A DNA stretch of 11,885 bases, from positions 1-11,885 of the forward strand of contig MGSU01000063.1 in the NCBI GenBank assembly GCA_001799195.1, given 5' to 3'. Made by a program: the position numbers and the translations under genes. The notes below the pieces were generated by a model that searched no databases, was not told where the DNA came from, and worked only from the letters and a program-made list of their open reading frames with translations. This document shows, one piece after another, positions 1 to 5,851 of this stretch; position 1 is the first letter of the stretch, and the number at the start of each line of letters is the position of its first letter. Source of the DNA: Deltaproteobacteria bacterium RIFOXYA12_FULL_61_11 (GTDB lineage Bacteria; Bdellovibrionota_F; JAHFAK01; YA12-FULL-61-11).

Positions 1-328
1 TGACCGTATCGACGATGATGTCCCGCCAGGTGAACCAGAGTGGCCGTCGCTCGTCGTAGTCGTAGGCCCGGACTGACAACTCGTCTTGGAGCCCGAGGAC
101 CACGTGCAGGGCATCTTCCCCGCCCACCGCGTTGCGCGCGAAGACGCCGAACCGGATCTGCGGCGTGAGCCATGCGTTATCCAGACCAGCGTTCAGCGCC
201 GCGTAGTCGAACGGGATCGTGGTCTGGTACGACTGGATCGTGATCTCCCGCTGATCCAGGATGCTCTCGGCACGAGGCGCGACTTCCAGATGCTGGATAT
301 GGTCCTTGGGCTCGTACTGATGTGGCAT
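1..328 (-). CDS. Unrecognised protein, 5' part only (C-terminus beyond the left edge)
   Basis: On the minus strand an ATG at 328-326 opens a reading frame that stays free of stops for 109 codons and leaves the window at base 1. It starts MPHQYEPKDH and contains a plausible globular sequence with aromatic and acidic patches (for example RPLWFTWRD near residue 97). A good Shine-Dalgarno, GAGGGG, lies 7 bases before the ATG (plus coordinates 336-341). I recognise no domain, signal peptide or membrane segment, so the function is unknown. It is transcribed away from the recombinase cassette and probably belongs to the neighbouring or host segment. The frame has no internal stop and a proper ribosome site, so I think it is real, but only the N-terminus can be judged. 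Confidence 0.6.
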   Translation of the reverse strand, partial: MPHQYEPKDHIQHLEVAPRAESILDQREITIQSYQTTIPFDYAALNAGLDNAWLTPQIRFGVFARNAVGGEDALHVVLGLQDELSVRAYDYDERRPLWFTWRDIIVDTV

Positions 329-384
329 TACTGGTCCCCTCAATTTCATGGTCTGCTGCCTGCAATCCGCCAAAAGCTATGCAA

Positions 385-397
385 CAACAATTTGTTG
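385..397. promoter_or_regulatory. Small perfect inverted repeat, operator-like
   Basis: CAACAA and TTGTTG form a perfect 6-bp inverted repeat around a single T. It lies between the candidate leftward promoter (435-463) and the ATG at 328, roughly 30-45 bases after the predicted transcription start. A regulator bound there could block transcription. It could also be a weak AT-rich RNA stem or chance. No cognate regulator can be named. Confidence 0.3.
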
Positions 398-434
398 AAG
401 TGACGTTGGAACAAGGCATGTTGATAACTCCACC

Positions 435-463
435 ATTGTAGCAAGGTCTTGAACCGATAAAAA
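435..463 (-). promoter_or_regulatory. Candidate sigma70 promoter with extended -10 for the leftward gene
   Basis: Read on the minus strand, TACAAT (plus 440-435) is a five-of-six match to the -10 consensus. It is preceded by TGC (443-441), which makes it an extended -10. Seventeen bases further upstream is TTTTTA (463-458), a weak -35 with three of six matches. Transcription would begin near 428, about 100 bases before the ATG at 328. The strong -10 carries the call; the weak -35 lowers confidence. Confidence 0.4.
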
Positions 464-729
464 GGTGATAACCTGTGCGCATACTCCCGACACTTTTCCC
501 CGGCTTTCGGTAGGTACTACTACAGGAACCTTGAGTGGTGTTTTCATGAGGCCGTATGTAGATCCAACCTCCCCCCGTCACCTCCTCCTCGACCTCCTCT
601 CTACCGCAATCCTCGAGCTTCTTCTCTCCGAGCCCTCCCCCGCCCGCTCGAAGAGCATGCAGGCCCGGCGCGTAAAACCTGGATTACTCATTGAAATACA
701 ACACTCTCTCCCTTGCATTCCGCCTCCGG

Positions 730-741
730 ATAGGCCCCTAT
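730..741. repeat. Short inverted repeat ATAGG-CC-CCTAT
   Basis: Two perfect 5-bp arms, ATAGG (730-734) and CCTAT (737-741), flank a CC pair. The repeat sits 29 bases before the DUF2924 ATG and overlaps the only TATAGA box upstream of the cassette, so it could be an operator. Dyad arms around a 2-bp core also resemble the layout of serine-recombinase crossover sites, but the arms are too short to claim this. Confidence 0.25.
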
Positions 742-770
742 AGACCGTGAACCACCACCTTGGAGGCAGC

Positions 771-1253
771 ATGAATCGCACGCGGCAACGTCGGGAAGAG
801 CGAGCCAGAAGCGCCTCGATCGGCGAGCAGCTTCTGGCGCTCCAAACCCTATCGGTCGGGGAACTGGCAGACAAGTATCAGGAACTCTATGGCATCCCCT
901 CACGGACGAGGAACAAAGGGTATCTCCGCAAGCGGCTGGCCTGGCGCATTCAGGAGCTGGCCGAAGGGGGTTTGTCGGATCGGGCGCTGGCCAGGATCGA
1001 AGAACTGGCGCCGTTGGCTCCGGTGCGGTGGCGAACGCCCAAGGCCTCGGTCGTTTCGGAGCGGGATCCGCGGTTGCCGCCGGTCGGTACGGTGCTGACG
1101 CGGTCCTATCAGGGCACGGTGTATGAGGTCACCATCCTTGAAAAGGGGGTTGAATATCGCGGCGAAACGTATAGCTCCCTCTCGCGGGTGGCCCGCCTGA
1201 TCACGGGCACGGCTTGGAATGGTTTTGCGTTCTTCGGCTTGCGACCACGATGA
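771..1253 (+). CDS. DUF2924 family protein
   Basis: A 160-residue protein. The C-terminal half carries the pattern typical of DUF2924: LPPVGTVLTR (102-111), then YEVTILEKGVEYRGETYSSLS (118-138 region), then ITGTAWNGFAFFGL (144-157). The N-terminal half is helical and charged, with a segment (YGIPSRTRNKGYLRKRLAW) also common in this family. The biochemical role is unknown. These proteins are usually encoded immediately before large serine recombinases, as here, so a part in recombination or its control is an inference from context. The ATG at 771 is preferred over an in-frame GTG at 747 because TGGAGG (761-766) ends four bases before it. The stop (1251-1253) overlaps an ATG at 1250 in the recombinase frame. 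Confidence 0.9.
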   Translation: MNRTRQRREERARSASIGEQLLALQTLSVGELADKYQELYGIPSRTRNKGYLRKRLAWRIQELAEGGLSDRALARIEELAPLAPVRWRTPKASVVSERDPRLPPVGTVLTRSYQGTVYEVTILEKGVEYRGETYSSLSRVARLITGTAWNGFAFFGLRPR

Positions 1254-1257
1254 ATAT

Positions 1258-1264
1258 GGGAGGG
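1258..1264 (+). promoter_or_regulatory. Strong Shine-Dalgarno that points to a TTG start for the recombinase
   Basis: GGGAGGG lies just after the DUF2924 stop, six bases before TTG 1271 in the recombinase frame. It is downstream of the in-frame ATGs at 1214 and 1250 and cannot serve them. The ATG at 1250 has no visible ribosome site but overlaps the previous stop as ATGA, so coupled initiation there remains possible. Confidence 0.5.
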
Positions 1265-1270
1265 AAGCTT

Positions 1271-2800
1271 TTGAAGACTGACTCGCGCCTTGCCCTGCAC
1301 AACTCCAAGCGCGTGGCCATCTACACGAGGAAATCGACCTCGATCGGCCTCGAGCAGGAGTTCAACTCCCTCGACGCTCAGCGTGAGGCGTGTGCCGGTT
1401 ACGTGCGCAGCCAGCCGGGCTGGAAACTTTTATCACACAGCTATGACGATGGTGGGTTCACCGGAGCCAATCTCGAACGCCCGGCCTTTGCAAAACTCCT
1501 GCGCGACGTTGAGGCCGGCGGGATCGACATCGTGGTCGTCTACAAGGTCGATCGGCTCTCGCGTTCGCTGCTCGACTTCGCCCGGGTCATGGATTTTTTC
1601 AACCGCTCCGGCACGGCCTTTGTCAGCGTGACCCAGAATTTTTCCACGGCCGATGCTATTGGCCGATTGACCCTCAACATGCTGATGAGTTTTGCCGAGT
1701 TCGAACGGGAGATGATTTCCGAAAGAACCCGCGACAAGATCGCCGCCTCGCGCAGAAAAGGCATGTGGACCGGAGGGACCGTGCCGCTGGGCTATGACCT
1801 GGTCGAGAAGAAATTGAAAATTAATCCGGTCGAAGCCGAGCTCGTCCGCGAGATATTTCGCCGCTATCTCGACTGCCACTCGGCCCTCAGGGTGGCCAAA
1901 GACCTCAATGCCGAGCACCGGACCACCAAGCAGCGGCAAAGCAAAGAGGGCGTGCCTCGTGGCGGCGGCACGTGGAACAAGAATGCGGTGCTCAATATTT
2001 TGAAAAATCCGGTTCTGACCGGCCTCATGCCCTGTGGTCAGGAACGCTACGAGGCGGAACACGAGGCGATCGTCGAGCGGGAGGTGTTTGAAGCCGTGCA
2101 ACAACGGCTTGAAGCCATGGCGACATTTCAGAAGAAAAGTCGAAATTCAAACTACTTGCTCACCGGCATCTTATTCTGCGGGCATTGCGATAAAGCCATG
2201 ACCCCGGCCTCGACCAAACGGGGCACGTATCGTTATTATCGCTGTCTGTCCCGCGACAAGCGGGGGAAAGAGGCGTGTCCCACCGCACCCGTGTCGGCCG
2301 GGCCGCTCGAGGATTTGGTGCTCGCAAAGCTCCGCGAGGCAATCTTTAGCCATCACCTCGCCGAGGACGTCACCGCCAAGGCCCGGGAAAAATTGGACCA
2401 GGAGCGTCAGGCCTTGGAACGCGAGCAGAGCAAACTGCCCGGAAAAATTGCCCAGTTGGCCGAACAGGGCAAGCAACTCGTCGACAAGTCCGGCAAAGTG
2501 CCGGAACCCTTACTCCAGGCAAAATTCAAAGAGCTCGAACAGAAACTTGCCATCCACCAAGCCCGGCTGGAAGAGGTGCAGTATCGCCTCAAAAAACTGG
2601 CCGACGCTGCCCTCGAGGTCGACTGGGTGGCAAAGTGTTTGAAAAACTTTGACCCGATCTGGAACGCCCTGACGCCGCTCAACCAGCAACGTCTGGTCCG
2701 CGCGGTCGTCGAGCGCCTCGTGCTCAAAGAGTCCGACAACGTGTTGAACATGCAGTTTGCCAATTTGGAAGCCAGTGATCCCAAAGAGGCCGCACTATGA
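1271..2800 (+). CDS. Large serine recombinase (resolvase/invertase superfamily, site-specific integrase)
   Basis: From TTG 1271 the product is 509 residues; from ATG 1250 it is 516. It cuts and rejoins DNA through a covalent phosphoserine link, most likely to integrate or excise the element that carries it. Domains in order: an N-terminal resolvase catalytic domain (about 12-160) with nucleophile Ser22 in YTRKS, LDAQREAC at 34-41 and the conserved DRLSR at 94-98; a 'Recombinase' DNA-binding domain (about 170-280, starting PLGYDL); a zinc ribbon with Cys303, Cys306, Cys325 and Cys336; a long coiled coil (about 365-450); and a C-terminal tail with NQQRLVRAVVERL. All catalytic landmarks are present and the length is usual for the family, so it looks functional. 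It is flanked by DUF2924 and HTH genes with overlapping codons, forming one translation unit. Its target site cannot be deduced from this window. Confidence 0.95.
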   Translation: MKTDSRLALHNSKRVAIYTRKSTSIGLEQEFNSLDAQREACAGYVRSQPGWKLLSHSYDDGGFTGANLERPAFAKLLRDVEAGGIDIVVVYKVDRLSRSLLDFARVMDFFNRSGTAFVSVTQNFSTADAIGRLTLNMLMSFAEFEREMISERTRDKIAASRRKGMWTGGTVPLGYDLVEKKLKINPVEAELVREIFRRYLDCHSALRVAKDLNAEHRTTKQRQSKEGVPRGGGTWNKNAVLNILKNPVLTGLMPCGQERYEAEHEAIVEREVFEAVQQRLEAMATFQKKSRNSNYLLTGILFCGHCDKAMTPASTKRGTYRYYRCLSRDKRGKEACPTAPVSAGPLEDLVLAKLREAIFSHHLAEDVTAKAREKLDQERQALEREQSKLPGKIAQLAEQGKQLVDKSGKVPEPLLQAKFKELEQKLAIHQARLEEVQYRLKKLADAALEVDWVAKCLKNFDPIWNALTPLNQQRLVRAVVERLVLKESDNVLNMQFANLEASDPKEAAL

Positions 2801-3186
2801 GCATGCTGGAAGTATTCGTGTGCCGCGCCCAGCGAGGGCACGGAAAAAGCCTGGTCGATGAGCCGGTGGTTGCAATGCCGACTGAGCAAGAACGCCGCCC
2901 GGCGCGCGTCGCGGTGATGCTCGCATTGGCGCATAAGATCCAGGAGGCGATCGATAGGGGCGTCGTCCAAGATCAGGCTGAAGCCGCCCGGCGGCTGGGG
3001 GTCAGCCGGGCGAGGTTGACCCAGCTTTTGGATTTGACGCTGCTGGCACCGGGGATTCAGGAGGAGTTGTTGTTCCTGGAGGCGGTGGGCGGGGTGGAGG
3101 GGGTGAGCGAGCGGGCAGTGAGACCGGTGGTGAAGCACGAGAGGTGGGAGGAGCAGCGGCTGGAGTGGACAAGAATCAAGAGATAG
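2797..3186 (+). CDS. Small helix-turn-helix protein of the recombinase cassette
   Basis: A 129-residue protein. Residues 59-83 (AEAARRLGVSRARLTQLLDL and flanks) form a clear helix-turn-helix resembling those in ParB/KorB-like or sigma-like DNA-binding domains. It is preceded by a helix (RVAVMLALAHKIQEAI). The N-terminal 30 residues and the acidic/Arg-rich C-terminus have no match I recognise. The ATG overlaps the recombinase stop (ATGA at 2797-2800), and GAGG at 2785-2788 provides a ribosome site 8 bases upstream. The tight coupling suggests a regulator or directionality factor for the recombinase; this is inferred from position. The 3' third is unusually G-rich on the coding strand. Confidence 0.78.
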   Translation: MSMLEVFVCRAQRGHGKSLVDEPVVAMPTEQERRPARVAVMLALAHKIQEAIDRGVVQDQAEAARRLGVSRARLTQLLDLTLLAPGIQEELLFLEAVGGVEGVSERAVRPVVKHERWEEQRLEWTRIKR

Positions 3187-3210
3187 GTCTCGGAACCCAA
3201 CAATCGGTGC

Positions 3211-3239
3211 TTGTTCTCCACGGGAAAACTTGCCATGAT
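3211..3239 (+). promoter_or_regulatory. Weak candidate promoter for the restriction-modification operon
   Basis: In the 75-bp gap after the HTH gene, TTGTTC (3211-3216) and CATGAT (3234-3239) are spaced by 17 bp and end 22 bases before the HTH_17 ATG. Matches to consensus are only three and four of six. Position is the main argument; read-through from the recombinase cassette is also possible, as no terminator is visible in the gap. Confidence 0.25.
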
Positions 3240-3248
3240 GCCCGTCAC

Positions 3249-3255
3249 AAGGAGG
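3249..3255 (+). promoter_or_regulatory. Consensus Shine-Dalgarno fixing the HTH_17 start
   Basis: AAGGAGG, six bases before ATG 3262, is the best ribosome site in the window. It rules out the longer in-frame reading that begins with TTG at 3211. Confidence 0.75.
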
Positions 3256-3261
3256 CATTTC

Positions 3262-3471
3262 ATGGCGGAACCGTCAGAATCCGTTAAGGATGCAATGAAC
3301 CACCTCGGCGTGGCGAAGGACTCGGTCTACCGCTGGATCGAGGCCAAAGGCCTGCCCGCGCACCGGGTCAGCAGGCTCTGGAAGTTCAAGCTTTCGGATC
3401 TCGACGAGTGGGTACGTGCCGGCGGGGCGGGAGATGACGACGAGATACCCGGCAGGACAGCGAAGAAATGA
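3262..3471 (+). CDS. HTH_17/excisionase-type (MerR-like) DNA-binding protein
   Basis: A 69-residue protein made almost entirely of a winged HTH_17 domain. It has DAMNHLGVAKDSVYRWIEAKG (10-30) as the helix-turn-helix, then LPAHRVSRLWKFKLSDLDEW (31-50), the beta wing and closing helix typical of excisionase-family proteins. The tail is acidic then basic (GDDDEIPGRTAKK). It is a DNA binder without a catalytic part. The stop overlaps the hsdR ATG (ATGA, 3468-3471), so the two are translationally coupled. This suggests control of the restriction operon rather than phage excision, though a directionality factor for the upstream recombinase is an alternative. The family call is firm; the role is inferred. 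Confidence 0.9.
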   Translation: MAEPSESVKDAMNHLGVAKDSVYRWIEAKGLPAHRVSRLWKFKLSDLDEWVRAGGAGDDDEIPGRTAKK

Positions 3472-5840
3472 CGATGAACGAGGCCGACACCTGCCGCAAG
3501 TTCGTCGTCCCCAAGCTCCAGTCTTCTGGATGGGACGGCGAACCGCACAGTATCAACGAACAAGTTACGTTCACCGATGGCCGCATCATCGTGGCTGGCC
3601 GCAAAGCTCGACGCCGGCCAGGCAAGCGCGCCGACTACATCCTCCGCTTTCGCCCCGACATGCCAGTGGCCGTCGTCGAAGCCAAGCCCGAGTACAAAAC
3701 GCCTGGCGAGGGTCTCCAGCAGGCGAAAGACTACGCAGAGATCCTCGGTCTCAAGTTCGCTTACTCCACCAATGGTCTTGGGATCGTCGAGTACGACTAC
3801 ACTACTGGCATTGAACGGGAGATAGACACCTTCCCCATGCCCGACGAGCTCTGGCGACGGCTGTGCGGCAACGAAAAGCTCTCGGGGAAGCAAGCCGAGA
3901 GACTCCTCACCCCGAGCTACCATCTGAGCGGCAAATCGCCTCGCTACTACCAGAACATCGCCATCAACCGCACCATCCAGTCGGTTCTTCAGGGCAAGCG
4001 TCGCATCCTCCTCACGATGGCGACCGGTACGGGCAAGACGGTCGTGGCCTTCCAGATCTGCTGGAAGCTCTGGTCGGCCAAGTGGAACCGCGACGGAGCA
4101 CCGCGCCGACCCCGCATCTTGTACCTGTCGGACCGGACCATCCTTATCGACGATCCCAAGGACAAGACCTTCGCGCCCTTCGGCGACGCCCGTTGGAAAA
4201 TAGAGGGCGGCGTGGCTCAGAAGGGCCGCGAGATGTACTTCGCCATCTACCAGGCTCTTGCACAAGATGAGCGCCGTCCCGGCCTCTATCGCGAATATCC
4301 GCCCGACTTCTTCGACCTCATCGTGGTCGACGAGTGCCATCGCGGCAGCGCCGGTGACACGAGCAACTGGCGCGAGATCCTCGAATACTTCGAGCCCTCC
4401 TTCCAGCTCGGCATGACCGCTACGCCGCAACGAAAGGACAATGCAAACACCTACCGCTACTTCGGCGAGCCGATCTACATGTACAGCTTGCGCCAAGGTA
4501 TCGAAGACGGCTTCCTGGCCCCGTATCGGGTTCACCGCATCATCACCACCTGGGACGCGGCAGGCTGGCGCCCCAGCAAGGGAGAACTCGATCGCTACGG
4601 CCGTGAGATCCCCGACGAGGAGTACCATACCAACGACTTCGAGCGGGTGGTTGCCCTGAAAGCTCGTACGGAGGCTGTCGCGACCCACTTGTCCAACTTC
4701 CTGCGCGGCACGGATCGCTATGCCAAGACCATCGTGTTCTGCGTGGACCAAGAACACGCCAACGAGATGCGGCGCAGCCTCAACAACCACAACGCCGACC
4801 TGAGCAAGAAGAACGCCGACTACGTTTGCCGAGTGACCGCCGATGAAGGCGATCTTGGTCGCGGCTACCTCAGCAACTTCCAAGATCTGGAACGACAAAC
4901 GCCGGTCATCCTCACGACCTCGCAGATGCTGACGACTGGCGTGGACGCCCCGACGGTCCAGAACATCGTGCTCATGCGAGTCATCAACTCGATGACCGAT
5001 TTCAAACAGATTATAGGGCGCGGCACCCGCGTACGAGACGACTACGGCAAGCTGTTCTTCAACATCCTTGACTACACCGGAACAGCGACGCGCATGTTCG
5101 CCGATCCTGAATTCGACGGGGATCCTACGATTGAAACCGAACAGGAGATCGACGATTCAGGCGAACCTACTACCCAAGAGACCGTGCTCAAGCCGGAAGA
5201 AAAGGAGCTAGCGCCGGTCGTCGCCATCGGCGAGGCATTGCCACCGGATGAAGGCTGCATCGGCGAACGTCGTAAGTTCTACTTCGACGGCGGCAGCGTT
5301 GAAATCACGGCCCACATGGTCTTTGAACTCGATCCGGATGGCACGCAACTCCGGGTCGTCAAGTTCACCGACTACACCGCCGACAAGGTCCGAACCCTGT
5401 ACCGCAACGCGGCGGAGCTTCGCGGAGAGTGGGCCGACCCCCAGCAGCGCCGTGCGATCATAGAGAAGCTCGCCGAGCGCGGCATCGACTTCGATGAGTT
5501 GGCGCTGGTGGCGCACCAACCCGAGGCCGACCCGCTCGACCTCCTCTGTCACCTGGCGTTCAACGCCCCACTGCGGACCCGTCGTGAGCGAGCGCAGCGT
5601 CTTCGCAAGGACAAGCGCGATTTCTTCGACGCCTTCGAGGCCAAGGCTCGGCAGATCTTGGACGAACTGCTCGACAAGTACACCGAGCACGGCACGGCGC
5701 AATTCGTATTACCCGAGGTGCTCGAAGTTCCGCCGATCAGCGAGCACGGGAACGTGATCGAGATAGCCGGATACTTCGGCGGCGAGGCCAAGCTCATCGA
5801 AGCAGTCCACCGGTTGCAGACGCTGCTCTATGCGGCGTAA
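3468..5840 (+). CDS. hsdR: Type I restriction enzyme R subunit (EcoEI-like HsdR)
   Basis: A 790-residue subunit that gives the type I complex its ATP-driven DNA translocation and cleavage. The N-terminal nuclease domain shows the PD-(D/E)XK signature, with Asp56 in RADYIL and Glu71-x-Lys73 in VVEAKPE. The SF2 helicase follows: Walker A ATGTGKT at 185-191, DECH at 288-291, TATP at 317-320, GVDAP at 491-495 and QIIGRGTR at 514-521. The C-terminal third (about 560-790) matches the EcoEI R C-terminal type that contacts the methylase core. Length and complete motifs suggest an active enzyme of the type IB (EcoEI-like) group. The start ATG overlaps the HTH_17 stop; a second in-frame ATG sits six bases later (3474). 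hsdM follows 11 bases after the stop. Confidence 0.96.
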   Translation: MTMNEADTCRKFVVPKLQSSGWDGEPHSINEQVTFTDGRIIVAGRKARRRPGKRADYILRFRPDMPVAVVEAKPEYKTPGEGLQQAKDYAEILGLKFAYSTNGLGIVEYDYTTGIEREIDTFPMPDELWRRLCGNEKLSGKQAERLLTPSYHLSGKSPRYYQNIAINRTIQSVLQGKRRILLTMATGTGKTVVAFQICWKLWSAKWNRDGAPRRPRILYLSDRTILIDDPKDKTFAPFGDARWKIEGGVAQKGREMYFAIYQALAQDERRPGLYREYPPDFFDLIVVDECHRGSAGDTSNWREILEYFEPSFQLGMTATPQRKDNANTYRYFGEPIYMYSLRQGIEDGFLAPYRVHRIITTWDAAGWRPSKGELDRYGREIPDEEYHTNDFERVVALKARTEAVATHLSNFLRGTDRYAKTIVFCVDQEHANEMRRSLNNHNADLSKKNADYVCRVTADEGDLGRGYLSNFQDLERQTPVILTTSQMLTTGVDAPTVQNIVLMRVINSMTDFKQIIGRGTRVRDDYGKLFFNILDYTGTATRMFADPEFDGDPTIETEQEIDDSGEPTTQETVLKPEEKELAPVVAIGEALPPDEGCIGERRKFYFDGGSVEITAHMVFELDPDGTQLRVVKFTDYTADKVRTLYRNAAELRGEWADPQQRRAIIEKLAERGIDFDELALVAHQPEADPLDLLCHLAFNAPLRTRRERAQRLRKDKRDFFDAFEAKARQILDELLDKYTEHGTAQFVLPEVLEVPPISEHGNVIEIAGYFGGEAKLIEAVHRLQTLLYAA

Positions 5841-5851
5841 AGTAGGAGACC

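Larger units (their letters stand above)
329..770. other. Divergent intergenic region without a gene
   Basis: These 442 bases separate the leftward gene from the DUF2924 gene. Neither strand has a convincing coding frame; the short open frames here are rich in Ser and Arg and lack ribosome sites. The region holds the leftward promoter and palindrome listed separately, a pyrimidine-rich stretch at 568-650, and a short palindrome at 730-741. For the rightward cassette I see no strong promoter. The best candidates are TTGAGT (531-536) with TATGTA (555-560) at 18 bp, and a TATAGA at 739-744 whose possible -35 (TTGCAT, 713-718) is 20 bp away. If the cassette marks an island edge, an attachment site could lie here, but none can be recognised without the other end. 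Confidence 0.5.

Noticed and set aside
472-526. CCTGT/ACAGG inverted pair in the intergenic region
   Set aside because: Five-base arms separated by a 45-base loop are too weak for a terminator or attachment site.
578-874. Minus-strand 98-codon frame across the intergenic region
   Set aside because: Arg/Ser-rich product, overlaps the DUF2924 start and has no family resemblance.
1433-2104. 223-codon minus-strand frame opposite the recombinase catalytic domain
   Set aside because: Antisense to the conserved recombinase sequence and without a recognisable fold or ribosome site.
2407-3258. 283-codon minus-strand frame over the recombinase end and HTH gene
   Set aside because: Pro/His/Gln/Ser-rich, low-complexity translation without domains, antisense to two supported genes.
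3327-4898. 523-codon open frame on the minus strand across hsdR
   Set aside because: It lies opposite a complete HsdR with all helicase and nuclease motifs. Its valine/alanine-rich, motif-free product is typical of an antisense shadow in GC-rich DNA.
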